Origin: Atlantibacter subterraneus
Lineage (GTDB): Bacteria > Pseudomonadota > Gammaproteobacteria > Enterobacterales > Enterobacteriaceae
DNA: 64,000 bases
NCBI RefSeq assembly: GCF_027853245.1
Contig: NZ_JAPTZM010000002.1
Strand: one strand, 5' to 3'
Both the position numbers and the translations under genes were made by a program. Each line of letters begins with the position of its first letter. Position 1 is the first letter of the stretch. Of the stretch, positions 25,254 to 34,682 are shown in pieces. Below the pieces are notes generated by a model. The model searched no databases and had not been told where the DNA came from. It saw only the letters and a program-made list of their open reading frames with translations.

Positions 25254-26888
25254 ATGAAATTGCCCTTTAAGCCACACATGCTTGCACTATTGTGCAGCGC
25301 CGGGCTATTAGCCGCCTCTGGCGTGCTATATGTTAAAAGCCAGACGCCGCCCGTCACGAGCCCCCCGTCATCCCAACCCGCGCCTGCCCAGGCGCAGCCG
25401 GCACCCGCCGCGCCGATTGCCGCCGCCTATACCACCGCGCAAATCGATCAGTGGGTCGCGCCCGTGGCGCTGTATCCGGATGCGCTGTTATCGCAGGTGC
25501 TGATGGCGTCAACCTATCCGGCCAACGTCGTACAGGCGGTACAATGGTCGCGGGATAATCCCTCACTTCAGGGGGATCAGGCGATTCAGGCAGTGGCGAG
25601 CCAGCCCTGGGACCCCAGCGTAAAATCGCTGGTGGCGTTCCCGCAGTTAATGGCGTTGATGGGTGAGAACCCGCAATGGGTAGAAGACTTAGGCAATGCT
25701 TTTCTGGCCCAGCCTCAGGACGTGATGAATGCCGTGCAAAAGCTCCGTGCACTGGCGCAGCAAACCGGCGCGCTGAAGTCAAACCAGCAGCAGACGGTGA
25801 CGCAAATACCTAAAGCCGCCGTTGCCGCACCCGCGCCACAAAATTCAGGTGCCGGGAAAACCACCGTGGTAACCAGCGCGCCTGCCGAGACGATCATTAA
25901 AATCGAGCCCGCCGATCCGCAGGTGGTTTATGTCCCGACCTACAACCCGAGCACCGTGTACGGCACATGGCCCAACGCCAGCTATCCGCCAGTCTATTTA
26001 CCGCCCCCTCCCGGGCAGCAGTTTACTGAAAGCTTTGTGAAGGGCTTTGGCTACAGCCTCGGCGTGGCGACCACCTATGCGCTGTTCAGCAATATCGACT
26101 GGGATGACGATGACGATCACCACCATCACGATCATGACGATGACTATCATCACGATCATGGCGACGGCTATTACCGCAACGGCAATAACATCAATATCAA
26201 CGTGGATAACTACAACCGGATATCCGGGGAACACCTCACCGGCGGCGATCGGGTCTGGACCCATAATCCTGCCTATCGCGATAACGTGCCGTACAGGAAC
26301 GACGCCGTTGCCGCGCGTTTCCATCAGACCAACGTAGCGGGCGGCTTAAGCGCCACGCAAAACGCTGCGGTTTCACGGGATGGGCAGCGGCAGGCGGCGA
26401 TGCAGCAGCTTCAACAATCCACGGGGCACAAGCTCAACGCATCCCAGCCCGCAACGCGTGACGCCCAGCGCCAGGCCGCATCAAAACAGCTTAACCAGAT
26501 AGCCCAGCGCAATAACTATCGCGGCTACGACAGCGCAGATAACAGCGAGCGCCGTGAAGCGGCGAAACAGCATCTTAAAAACCCTACCGCGCAGCAGCAG
26601 CAACGCCGGGACGCGGCGAAAAATGAGATGCAGCATCCCACCGCTCAGCAACAGCAGCGCCGGGAAGCGGTGCAACAGCATCGTGCGACCATTACTCCGG
26701 AGCAGCGACAACAGCGGCGCGAAACGTTAAACGCCAACGCCTTTAGCGGCAACGACAGCCGTTCGCCCTCATGGCAGGCGCAGCAGCAGCGCGGGTTACA
26801 AAGCCGCCAGCATGCAGCAGCGGATCGGGAGCGTCTTTCTCAGGCCCGGGAAAATGCCCCGCGCCATCGTGAATTTCATCGCCAGTAA
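25254..26888 (+). CDS. yacH: YacH-like DUF3300 envelope protein with Asp/His metal-binding tract
   Basis: A 544-residue exported protein of the DUF3300 family, at the K-12 yacH position. Layout: N-terminal signal/anchor (LALLCSAGLLAASGVLY), a Pro/Ala linker at about 30-58, the DUF3300 core (QIDQWVAPVALYPDALLSQVLMASTYP to VYVPTYNPSTVYGTWP) at about 60-245, an Asp/His run at about 283-307 (DDDDDHHHHDHDDD), then a Gln/Arg-rich tail with at least two related repeats of NPTAQQQQRR type. The Asp/His run suggests divalent-metal binding. Function is unknown; K-12 YacH is somewhat longer. The DUF2950 gene follows 12 bases later. Confidence 0.88.
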   Translation: MKLPFKPHMLALLCSAGLLAASGVLYVKSQTPPVTSPPSSQPAPAQAQPAPAAPIAAAYTTAQIDQWVAPVALYPDALLSQVLMASTYPANVVQAVQWSRDNPSLQGDQAIQAVASQPWDPSVKSLVAFPQLMALMGENPQWVEDLGNAFLAQPQDVMNAVQKLRALAQQTGALKSNQQQTVTQIPKAAVAAPAPQNSGAGKTTVVTSAPAETIIKIEPADPQVVYVPTYNPSTVYGTWPNASYPPVYLPPPPGQQFTESFVKGFGYSLGVATTYALFSNIDWDDDDDHHHHDHDDDYHHDHGDGYYRNGNNININVDNYNRISGEHLTGGDRVWTHNPAYRDNVPYRNDAVAARFHQTNVAGGLSATQNAAVSRDGQRQAAMQQLQQSTGHKLNASQPATRDAQRQAASKQLNQIAQRNNYRGYDSADNSERREAAKQHLKNPTAQQQQRRDAAKNEMQHPTAQQQQRREAVQQHRATITPEQRQQRRETLNANAFSGNDSRSPSWQAQQQRGLQSRQHAAADRERLSQARENAPRHREFHRQ

Positions 26889-26900
26889 GCAGGAACGAAT

Positions 26901-27749
26901 ATGAAAAACCGAATAACTCTACGCGCACTTCCCCTGCTTTTACTGCCTGTTCTTGCCCAGGCCCAGCAGTATTTCAACACGCCGGAAGAAGCGGCGAACG
27001 CGTTTGCCGTTGCGATAACTCAACAGGATGATGCCGAACTTACCAATCTGCTGGGCAATGACTGGCGAGAATTTTTACCGCCTGAAGGCGTGGATCCGCA
27101 GGCCGTTGAACGATTTAACCGCGACTGGAAAGTCAGCCATCGCATCGTGCAAAAAGATAACGTCGCGCATCTCAACGTAGGCAACGAGAGCTGGCAACTG
27201 CCGCTGCCCATCGTGAAAGCCGAAAACGGCTGGCGGTTCGATATGAAAAGCGCGGCGGATGAAATCCTGACCCGGGCGATTGGCCGCAACGAACTCTCCG
27301 CGATCCAGGCGATGCATGCTTATGTGGATGCTCAGCATAGCTTTTACCAAATGAATCAGGAATATGCGCAAAAATTTGTCAGCAGCGAAGGCAAAAAAGA
27401 TGGGTTGTACTGGCCCGTGCAGCCAGGCGAAGCACCCAGCCCGTTAGGGCCATCATTCAGTCCGGTGCAGCCCGGTATGGGCTATCACGGATACCATTTC
27501 CGTATCATTACCGCCCAGGGTAAAAGCGCAGCGGAAGGTGAGAAAAATTACTTGCAGGACGGGAAAATGGTCGGCGGATTCGCGCTTATCGCCTGGCCGG
27601 TTGAGTATGGGAAAACCGGCATCACCACCTTTATGATTAACCAGCAGGATGGGATCTGGCAGAGGGATTTTGGTCCTCAAACCGATGAAAAAGCCAGAGC
27701 GATTACGCGTTTCGACCCCGGTAGCGAATGGCAAGCGGTTAACCTTTAA
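26901..27749 (+). CDS. DUF2950 family secreted protein
   Basis: A 282-residue exported protein with signal peptide MKNRITLRALPLLLLPVLAQA. The mature part matches the DUF2950 family pattern: YFNTPEEAANAFAVAI, HAYVDAQHSFYQMNQ, the GLYWPVQPGE(A)PSPLGP stretch and GYHGYHFRIITAQG. DUF2950 genes are recurrently found beside DUF3300 genes, and here the two are 12 bases apart and certainly co-transcribed. K-12 has yacH but, as I recall, not this partner at the locus. Biochemical function is unknown. Confidence 0.85.
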   Translation: MKNRITLRALPLLLLPVLAQAQQYFNTPEEAANAFAVAITQQDDAELTNLLGNDWREFLPPEGVDPQAVERFNRDWKVSHRIVQKDNVAHLNVGNESWQLPLPIVKAENGWRFDMKSAADEILTRAIGRNELSAIQAMHAYVDAQHSFYQMNQEYAQKFVSSEGKKDGLYWPVQPGEAPSPLGPSFSPVQPGMGYHGYHFRIITAQGKSAAEGEKNYLQDGKMVGGFALIAWPVEYGKTGITTFMINQQDGIWQRDFGPQTDEKARAITRFDPGSEWQAVNL

Positions 27750-27751
27750 AT

Positions 27752-27786
27752 AGAAAAAGCGGCTATTCAGCCGCTTTTTTATCATC
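27752..27786 (+). terminator. Terminator copy A after the DUF2950 gene
   Basis: An 11-bp perfect stem (AAAAAGCGGCT / AGCCGCTTTTT at 27754-27779, loop ATTC) followed by TATCAT. A second copy, identical over the whole 26-base stem-loop plus the ATCAT beyond, lies at 28235-28260. Confidence 0.92.
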
Positions 27787-27793
27787 AAAAAAA

Positions 27794-28078
27794 TTATCCC
27801 TGATGCGGCATCAGTTCAGGATGCCCAACTACCGGTGGTTTGGTAGTGGAAAGATCGGCTTCATCGGCGCGAATGCTGCCGGAACCGGTGGCCCAGACGC
27901 CTTCATGTGTTTTAGTGATTTGCTGGTGCTGGGCATTTAAATCTTCGCCCATGGCGGCGATATGATTCGACTCGGTTCCACCGCTGTTATCAGCCCAGGG
28001 GATCTGCTGATCGGCGGCAAGCGTCAGGCCGGAAAATAACGTCGCAGCGAAGGCTGTGGTAATCAAAAGCGTTTTCAT
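27794..28078 (-). CDS. Small predicted periplasmic protein, 94 residues, not recognised
   Basis: I do not recognise this family. It has a signal peptide (MKTLLITTAFAATLFSGLTLA, cleavage before ADQQIP) and a hydrophilic mature part of about 73 residues without cysteines, rich in polar residues: PWADNSGGTESNHIAAMGEDLNA... and ending GHPELMPHQG. It may be an intrinsically disordered stress protein, by composition only. It has its own AT-rich promoter region and is enclosed between two identical terminator hairpins, suggesting it moved in as a unit. AGAGGTGAC provides a ribosome site before the ATG. Confidence 0.72.
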   Translation of the reverse strand: MKTLLITTAFAATLFSGLTLAADQQIPWADNSGGTESNHIAAMGEDLNAQHQQITKTHEGVWATGSGSIRADEADLSTTKPPVVGHPELMPHQG

Positions 28079-28085
28079 TTGTCAC

Positions 28086-28146
28086 CTCTAATTAGTTAGT
28101 TGATTATTAATTAGCTCGCTATTAATTTAATCAGTTATTAGTTAGC
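28086..28146 (-). promoter_or_regulatory. AT-rich promoter region with repeated TTAGTTAG-type motifs
   Basis: Directly upstream of the 94-residue secreted protein are TTAGTTAG at 28092-28099 and 28137-28144, and a near-palindrome ATTAATTAGC-TC-GCTATTAAT at 28106-28126. Together they look like a regulator-binding array over the promoter; no regulator is assigned. Confidence 0.35.
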
Positions 28147-28232
28147 AAAGGGCAACAAGATGTATGGAAATATTCTTCAGGTAACATTTTTCTGCGGGGG
28201 ATGCAGTCGCGAATACGACATACGGCGGGCGT

Positions 28233-28265
28233 AAAAAAAGCGGCTATTCAGCCGCTTTTTATCAT
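28233..28265 (-). terminator. Terminator copy B after lpd
   Basis: Same 26-base stem-loop as at 27754-27779 (here 28235-28260), with A7 on the left, so on the minus strand it terminates lpd into a T-run. The two copies are 481 bp apart in direct orientation. Confidence 0.92.
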
Positions 28266-28278
28266 TTGAAACGAAGGA

Positions 28279-29703
28279 TTACTTCTTCTTCGCTTTCGGG
28301 TTCGGCAGGTCGGTGATGCTGCCTTCGAACACTTCTGCCGCCAGGCCAACAGACTCGTGCAGAGTCGGGTGAGCATGGATGGTCAGCGCGATGTCTTCAG
28401 CGTCACAGCCCATTTCGATCGCCAGACCGATTTCACCCAGCAGCTCGCCGCCGTTGGTACCGACAATCGCACCACCGATTACGCGGTGAGTTTCTTTGTC
28501 GAAAATCAGTTTGGTCATACCGTCTGCACAGTCGGAAGCGATAGCACGGCCAGAAGCAGCCCACGGGAAGGTGGCGGTTTCATAGCTGATGCCTTTCTCT
28601 TTCGCTTCTTTCTCAGTCAGGCCCACCCATGCCACTTCTGGCTCAGTGTAGGCAATTGACGGGATCACTTTCGGATCGAAATAGTGTTTCTTACCCGCGA
28701 TAACTTCAGCGGCAACGTGGCCTTCATGCACGCCTTTGTGCGCCAGCATCGGCTGACCGACGATATCGCCGATAGCGAAGATGTGCGGCACGTTGGTGCG
28801 CAGCTGCTTGTCAACGCGGATGAAGCCACGGTCGTCCACTTCCACGCCCGCTTTACCGGCGTCGAGATTTTTACCGTTCGGCACACGGCCGATAGCCACC
28901 AGCACGGCATCGTAACGCTGCGCTTCGGCAGGCGCTTTTTTGCCTTCCATGGAAACGTAAATACCGTCTTCTTTGGCTTCAACGGCAGTCACTTTGGTTT
29001 CCAGCATCAGGTTGAATTTCTTGCTGATGCGCTTGGTGAAGACTTTAACAATGTCTTTATCGGCAGCCGGGATAACCTGGTCAAACATTTCAACCACGTC
29101 GATCTCTGAACCCAGCGCGTGGTACACAGTACCCATTTCCAGGCCGATAATACCGCCACCCATCACCAGCAGGCGTTTTGGTACGGTTTTCAGTTCCAGC
29201 GCATCGGTGGAATCCCACACGCGCGGATCTTCGTGCGGAATAAACGGCAGTTCGATCGGACGGGAACCCGCCGCGATGATCGCGTTGTCGAAGTTGATCA
29301 CGGTTTTGCCGTTTTCGCCTTCCACTTCCAGGGTGTTGGCCCCGGTAAATTTACCCAGACCGTTGACCACTTTCACTTTGCGGCCTTTCGCCATGCCAGC
29401 CAGACCACCGGTCAGCTGATTGATGACTTTTTCTTTCCAGGTACGAATCTTGTCGATATCGGTTTTCGGCTCGCCGAAGACGATGCCGTGCTCAGCCAGC
29501 GCTTTGGCTTCTTCGATAACTTTAGCGACGTGCAGCAGCGCTTTAGAAGGGATACAGCCGACGTTCAGACAAACACCGCCCAGGGTGTTGTAACGTTCTA
29601 CGATGACGGTCTCCAGACCTAAATCAGCGCAACGGAAGGCCGCAGAATAACCTGCCGGGCCTGCCCCAAGTACCACGACCTGAGTTTTGATTTCAGTACT
29701 CAT
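28279..29703 (-). CDS. lpd: Dihydrolipoamide dehydrogenase (E3)
   Basis: The FAD-disulfide oxidoreductase shared by the pyruvate and 2-oxoglutarate dehydrogenase complexes and the glycine cleavage system. It is 474 residues, with FAD motif VVLGAGPAGYSAA, the redox-active pair in GGVCLNVGCIPSK, the NAD motif MGGGIIGLEMGTVY and the active-site histidine in HAHPTLHES. Of two tandem ATGs, the second (29703) has the better spacing from AGAGG and matches MSTEIKTQ. It follows aceF after 209 bp containing the aceF terminator, so it can be transcribed both from pdhR and from its own promoter. Confidence 0.98.
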   Translation of the reverse strand: MSTEIKTQVVVLGAGPAGYSAAFRCADLGLETVIVERYNTLGGVCLNVGCIPSKALLHVAKVIEEAKALAEHGIVFGEPKTDIDKIRTWKEKVINQLTGGLAGMAKGRKVKVVNGLGKFTGANTLEVEGENGKTVINFDNAIIAAGSRPIELPFIPHEDPRVWDSTDALELKTVPKRLLVMGGGIIGLEMGTVYHALGSEIDVVEMFDQVIPAADKDIVKVFTKRISKKFNLMLETKVTAVEAKEDGIYVSMEGKKAPAEAQRYDAVLVAIGRVPNGKNLDAGKAGVEVDDRGFIRVDKQLRTNVPHIFAIGDIVGQPMLAHKGVHEGHVAAEVIAGKKHYFDPKVIPSIAYTEPEVAWVGLTEKEAKEKGISYETATFPWAASGRAIASDCADGMTKLIFDKETHRVIGGAIVGTNGGELLGEIGLAIEMGCDAEDIALTIHAHPTLHESVGLAAEVFEGSITDLPNPKAKKK

Positions 29704-29877
29704 CATGACCTCTGTAATTTATATCCGGCGGGTCTGACGCTATTGTTGTTACGCCCATCATCCACCGGGACGTTCTATCCGCCTGTATTTTACAAAATTG
29801 TTAACAATTTTGAAACAACAAAACGGCAAACGATTTGTCCTTTATCCTGATAACCGCATAAAGCCTCATGAGATTAT

Positions 29878-29910
29878 CAGAAAAAAGCCGGCCGTCAGGC
29901 CGGCTTTTTC
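29878..29910 (-). terminator. Terminator after aceF
   Basis: Arms AAAAAGCCGGCC and GGCCGGCTTTTT around TGAC (plus-strand 29882-29909), ending in T6 on the minus strand. It would give partial termination between aceEF and lpd. Confidence 0.88.
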
Positions 29911-29912
29911 GA

Positions 29913-31826
29913 TTACATCACCAGGCGGCGAATGTCGCTCAGCATGTTGTTGATGATGGTGATGAAGCGCGCACCATCAGCACCGTCGATCACGCGGTGG
30001 TCGAAGGAAAGAGAAATCGGCATCATCAGACGCGGAGTAAACTCTTTACCGTTCCACACCGGTTCCATCGCAGATTTGGACACACCGAGGATAGCCACTT
30101 CCGGCGCGTTAACAATCGGCGCGAAGTGGGTGGTGCCCAGGCCGCCGATGCTGGAAATGGTGAAGCAACCGCCCTGCATTTCGCCAGCCGTCAGCTTGCC
30201 ATCACGCGCTTTCTTAGAAATCACGGTCAGTTCGCGGGACAGCTCGGTAATGCTCTTCTTGTTCACATCTTTAAAGACCGGAACAACCAGACCATTCGGG
30301 GTATCTACCGCAACACCGATGTTGATGTATTTCTTCAGCGTCAGCTTCTGGCCATCTTCGGACAGGGAGCTGTTGAAGCGCGGCATCTGCTCCAGAGCAG
30401 CGGCAACGGCTTTCATGATGAACACAACCGGGGTGAATTTCACGTCCAGTTTGCGCTTCTCAGCTTCGGCGTTCTGCTGTTTACGGAACGCTTCCAGATC
30501 GGTGATATCGGTTTTGTCGAAGTGAGTCACGTGCGGGATCATCACCCAGTTACGGCTCAGGTTAGCACCAGAGATTTTCTGGATGCGGCCCAGTTCCACT
30601 TCTTCGATTTCACCAAACTTGCTGAAGTCCACTTTCGGCCACGGCAGCATGCCCGGGATACCGCCGCCGGTGGCAGCAGCAGGTGCGGATTCAGCGCGTT
30701 TCACCGCGTCTTTCACGTAGGCCTGAACGTCTTCGCGCAGGATGCGGCCTTTACGACCGGTGCCTTTCACTTTCGCCAGGTTAACGCCAAATTCGCGCGC
30801 CAGGCGGCGGATCAGCGGGGTCGCGTGAACGTAAGCGTCGTTTTCAGCGAATTCAGTTTTGCCTTCCGCTTTAGCCGGTGCAGCGGCCGGTTTCTCTGCT
30901 TTCGCAGCCGGAGCCGGTGCAGCCGCTTCCTGCTTAGCAGCCGGAGCCGCAGCAGGTGCAGCGCCTTCCACTTCGAAGATCATGATCAGGGAGCCGGTAG
31001 ACACTTTGTCGCCGGTGTTGATTATGATCTCTTTCACGGTGCCCGCGAACGGTGCCGGAACTTCCATAGAGGCTTTGTCGCCTTCTACGGTGATCAGTGA
31101 TTGTTCAGCGGCCACTTTATCGCCCACTTTCACCATCACTTCAGTCACTTCAACTTCGTCACCGCCGATGTCCGGTACATTAACTTCTTTAGAGCCGGAT
31201 GCCGCCGCCGGAGCGGAAGCCGCCGCCGGAGCGGAAGCCGCCTGCTCTTTGACTTCAGGTTTTGCAGCCGGCGCAGCGCCTTCCACTTCGAATACCATGA
31301 TCAGGGAGCCGGTGGAGACTTTGTCGCCAGTGCTGATTTTGATCTCTTTAACCTTGCCCGCGAACGGAGAAGGGACTTCCATGGAGGCTTTGTCGCCTTC
31401 CACGGTGATCAGAGACTGTTCAGCGGTTACGCTGTCGCCAACTTTGACCATGATTTCGGTGACTTCAACTTCGTCGCTGCCGATATCCGGTACGTTAACT
31501 TCTTTCACGCCGCCCGCTGCAGCAGGTGCTGCCGCCGGAGCCGCCTCTTGTTTCTTCTCTTCTGCCTTGGCAGGTGCAGCGTCAGCTGCACCGTCGGCGG
31601 AATCGAAAATCATAATCAGTTTACCGGTCTCGGTTTTGTCGCCGACAGAGACTTTAATCTCTTTCACGACGCCAGCCTGCGGAGACGGCACTTCCATAGA
31701 GGCTTTGTCGCCTTCTACGGTGATCAGCGACTGTTCAGCTTCAACTTTGTCGCCCACTTTGACCAGGATCTCGGTGATTTCAACTTCATCAGCCCCGATG
31801 TCCGGTACGTTGATTTCGATAGCCAT
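29913..31826 (-). CDS. aceF: Pyruvate dehydrogenase E2, dihydrolipoamide acetyltransferase, three lipoyl domains
   Basis: The structural core of the pyruvate dehydrogenase complex. The 637-residue protein has three tandem lipoyl domains with lipoylated lysines K41, K146 and K251, each in EGDKASMEVP; Ala/Pro-rich swinging linkers; the E3-binding domain at about 330-370 (ATPLIRRLAREFGVNLAKVK); and the catalytic domain with DHRVIDG (H610, D614). It is about 7 residues longer than K-12 AceF, the difference lying in the linkers. The three lipoyl-coding segments are near-identical in DNA, a substrate for homologous recombination. It follows aceE by 14 bases. Confidence 0.98.
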   Translation of the reverse strand: MAIEINVPDIGADEVEITEILVKVGDKVEAEQSLITVEGDKASMEVPSPQAGVVKEIKVSVGDKTETGKLIMIFDSADGAADAAPAKAEEKKQEAAPAAAPAAAGGVKEVNVPDIGSDEVEVTEIMVKVGDSVTAEQSLITVEGDKASMEVPSPFAGKVKEIKISTGDKVSTGSLIMVFEVEGAAPAAKPEVKEQAASAPAAASAPAAASGSKEVNVPDIGGDEVEVTEVMVKVGDKVAAEQSLITVEGDKASMEVPAPFAGTVKEIIINTGDKVSTGSLIMIFEVEGAAPAAAPAAKQEAAAPAPAAKAEKPAAAPAKAEGKTEFAENDAYVHATPLIRRLAREFGVNLAKVKGTGRKGRILREDVQAYVKDAVKRAESAPAAATGGGIPGMLPWPKVDFSKFGEIEEVELGRIQKISGANLSRNWVMIPHVTHFDKTDITDLEAFRKQQNAEAEKRKLDVKFTPVVFIMKAVAAALEQMPRFNSSLSEDGQKLTLKKYINIGVAVDTPNGLVVPVFKDVNKKSITELSRELTVISKKARDGKLTAGEMQGGCFTISSIGGLGTTHFAPIVNAPEVAILGVSKSAMEPVWNGKEFTPRLMMPISLSFDHRVIDGADGARFITIINNMLSDIRRLVM

Positions 31827-31840
31827 TATTCTTTTACCTC

Positions 31841-34504
31841 TTACGCCAGACGCGGGTTAACTTTTTCTGCATCGATGTTGAATTTGGTGATTGCGTCGGC
31901 AACCACTTTCTTATCGATTTCGCCACGTTTAGCCAGTTCGCCCAGGGCCGCTACCACCACGTAGGAAGCATCAACTTCGAAGTGGTGACGCAGGTTTTCA
32001 CGGCTGTCAGAGCGGCCGAAACCGTCGGTACCCAGTACGCGGTAATCATCAGCCGGTACATAAGTACGAACCTGTTCAGCAAACAGTTTCATATAGTCAG
32101 TGGAAGCCACTGCCGGCGCGTCGTTCATCACCTGAGCGATGTACGGAACACGCGGGGTTTCCAGCGGGTGCAGCATGTTCCAGCGCTCGCAATCCTGGCC
32201 ATCACGCGCCAGTTCGGTGAAGGAGGTCACGCTGTAAACATCGGAGCCCACGCCGTAGTCTTTCGCCAGGATCTCTGCCGCTTCACGCACGTGACGCAGG
32301 ATAGAACCGGAGCCCAGCAGCTGAACTTTACCTTTGCTACCTTCGAGAGTTTCGAGTTTGTAGATACCTTTACGGATACCTTCCTCGGCACCTTCCGGCA
32401 TTGCCGGCATGTGGTAGTTTTCGTTCAGGGTGGTGATGTAGTAGTAAATGTTCTCTTGCGCTTCACCGTACATGCGTTGCAGACCATCGTGCATGATCAC
32501 AGCAACTTCGTAGGCGTAAGACGGATCGTAAGAGATACAGTTCGGGATAGTCAGCGACTGAATGTGGCTGTGGCCATCTTCGTGCTGCAGACCTTCGCCG
32601 TTCAGCGTGGTACGACCGGAAGTACCGCCGATCAGGAAGCCGCGCGCCTGTTGGTCACCTGCTGCCCAGCACAGGTCGCCGATACGCTGGAAACCGAACA
32701 TGGAGTAGTAGATGTAGAACGGGATCATCGGCAGATCGTTGGTGCTGTAGGAGGTCGCCGCCGCCAGCCAGGAAGACCCTGCGCCCAGCTCGTTGATGCC
32801 TTCCTGCAGGATCTGGCCTTTCTCGTCTTCTTTGTAGTATGCAACCTGCTCACGGTCCTGCGGGGTGTACTGCTGGCCGTTCGGGCTGTAAATACCGATC
32901 TGACGGAACAGACCTTCCATACCAAAGGTACGCGCTTCGTCTGCGATGATCGGAACCAGACGGTCTTTAATAGACGGGTTCTTCAGCATCACGTTCAGGG
33001 CACGAACGAAAGCGATGGTGGTGGAAATTTCTTTGTTCTGCTCTTCCAGTAGCTGCTGGAAATCTTCCAGCTTCGGCAGTTCCAGCTTCTCAGTGAAGTT
33101 CGGAATGCGGCTCGGCAGGTAGCCGTGCAGTTTTTCACGCTGGCCGTGCAGGTATTTGTGTTCTTCAGAACCTTCCGGGAAGGTGATGTAAGACAGTTTT
33201 TCTACCTGCTCGTCGGTCACCGGCACATTGAAACGGTCGCGGATATAACGCACGCCGTCCATGTTCATTTTCTTCACCTGGTGAGCGATGTTTTTACCTT
33301 CGGCGGTATCACCCATGCCATAGCCTTTAACGGTATGGGCCAGGATAACGGTCGCTTTGCCTTTGGTTTCCTGCGCTTTTTTGAATGCAGCGTAGATTTT
33401 CTTCGGATCGTGGCCGCCACGGTTCAGGGCCCAAATCTGATCGTCAGTCCAGTCGGCAACCAGTGCGGCAGTTTCCGGGTATTTACCGAAGAAGTGCTCG
33501 CGAACGTACGCGCCGTTTTTGGATTTGAAGGTCTGATAGTCGCCGTCAACGGTTTCGTTCATCAGCTGGATCAGTTTACCGCTGGTGTCTTTACGCAGCA
33601 GCTCGTCCCAACGGGAACCCCACATCACCTTGATAACGTTCCAGCCAGCGCCTGCGAAGATGCCTTCCAGTTCGTTAACGATCTTGCCGTTACCGGTTAC
33701 CGGGCCATCCAGACGTTGCAGGTTACAGTTGATGACGAACACCAGGTTATCCAGTTTTTCACGGGTCGCGATAGTGATCGCGCCTTTGGATTCCGGCTCA
33801 TCCATCTCGCCGTCGCCCAGGAAGGCGTAAACGGTTTGCTGGGAGGTGTCTTTCAGACCGCGGTGTTCCAGATACTTCAGGAATTTAGCCTGATAGATCG
33901 CGCCGATCGGGCCCAGGCCCATGGATACGGTCGGGAACTGCCAGAATTCCGGCATCAGTTTCGGGTGTGGGTAAGAAGACAGACCATTGCCATGCACTTC
34001 CTGACGGAAGTTGTTCATCTGCTCTTCGGTCAGACGGCCTTCCAGGAAAGCACGTGCGTAAACGCCCGGAGAGATGTGGCCCTGGAAGTACACCAGGTCG
34101 CCGCCGTCTTTGTCGTTGCGGGCGCGGAAGAAGTGGTTGAAGCACACATCATATACGGTCGCGGAAGACTGGAAGGACGCCATGTGGCCGCCAAGCTCCA
34201 GGTCTTTTTTAGACGCGCGCAGCACGGTCATGATGGCGTTCCAGCGAATAGCCGAGCGAATACGACGTTCCAGCTCCAGATTCCCCGGGTATTCCGGTTC
34301 ATCTTCAACGGCAATAGTGTTGATGTAGTTGCCAGCTCCGGTACCAGCGGCAACCTGTACGCCGCCTTTACGGGCTTCGCTCAGGAGCTGGTCAATCAGA
34401 TACTGAGCACGCTCAACACCTTCTTCACGGATTACCGATTCGATCGCCTGTAGCCAGTCGCGAGTTTCAATCGGATCCACGTCATTTTGTAAACGTTCTG
34501 ACAT
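31841..34504 (-). CDS. aceE: Pyruvate dehydrogenase E1 component
   Basis: The homodimeric thiamine-diphosphate enzyme that decarboxylates pyruvate and acetylates the E2 lipoyl groups. It has 887 residues, the same as K-12. The ThDP/Mg motif GDGEMDEPESKGAI...NCNLQ lies near residues 230-260, HTVKGYGMG near residue 407, and the C-terminal VLGTDGFGRSDSRENLR near residue 835. ATG at 34504 follows AAGGAATA. The gene is second in pdhR-aceE-aceF-lpd and repressed by PdhR via the operator at 35479. Confidence 0.98.
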   Translation of the reverse strand: MSERLQNDVDPIETRDWLQAIESVIREEGVERAQYLIDQLLSEARKGGVQVAAGTGAGNYINTIAVEDEPEYPGNLELERRIRSAIRWNAIMTVLRASKKDLELGGHMASFQSSATVYDVCFNHFFRARNDKDGGDLVYFQGHISPGVYARAFLEGRLTEEQMNNFRQEVHGNGLSSYPHPKLMPEFWQFPTVSMGLGPIGAIYQAKFLKYLEHRGLKDTSQQTVYAFLGDGEMDEPESKGAITIATREKLDNLVFVINCNLQRLDGPVTGNGKIVNELEGIFAGAGWNVIKVMWGSRWDELLRKDTSGKLIQLMNETVDGDYQTFKSKNGAYVREHFFGKYPETAALVADWTDDQIWALNRGGHDPKKIYAAFKKAQETKGKATVILAHTVKGYGMGDTAEGKNIAHQVKKMNMDGVRYIRDRFNVPVTDEQVEKLSYITFPEGSEEHKYLHGQREKLHGYLPSRIPNFTEKLELPKLEDFQQLLEEQNKEISTTIAFVRALNVMLKNPSIKDRLVPIIADEARTFGMEGLFRQIGIYSPNGQQYTPQDREQVAYYKEDEKGQILQEGINELGAGSSWLAAATSYSTNDLPMIPFYIYYSMFGFQRIGDLCWAAGDQQARGFLIGGTSGRTTLNGEGLQHEDGHSHIQSLTIPNCISYDPSYAYEVAVIMHDGLQRMYGEAQENIYYYITTLNENYHMPAMPEGAEEGIRKGIYKLETLEGSKGKVQLLGSGSILRHVREAAEILAKDYGVGSDVYSVTSFTELARDGQDCERWNMLHPLETPRVPYIAQVMNDAPAVASTDYMKLFAEQVRTYVPADDYRVLGTDGFGRSDSRENLRHHFEVDASYVVVAALGELAKRGEIDKKVVADAITKFNIDAEKVNPRLA

Positions 34505-34682
34505 GGGGGGTATTCCTTATCTATCTAATACGTTGATTTAGCTGGAACCTGTCCCATTGTATTTTCACGGGGTTACTGCTCACAAAAACACAATAAGACA
34601 GGTTCTGCGTTTAGTTGCCGCGCTCTAAAAGTTGGCGCTCAATTCGCACTGTTTTCTTACTCTGACGAGCCGGAAAAAGCGC

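Noticed and set aside
30970..31820. Three spaced near-identical DNA repeats, suggestive of an array
   Set aside because: They encode the three lipoyl domains of AceF in frame, with about 315-bp periodicity; not a CRISPR or other repeat element.
33125..34453. 442-codon and 356-codon frames antisense to aceE, and 410/333-codon frames over aceF
   Set aside because: They are complementary to strongly conserved pyruvate dehydrogenase genes. The Ser/Ala/Thr-rich repeats of the aceF shadow are simply the complement of the three lipoyl repeats.
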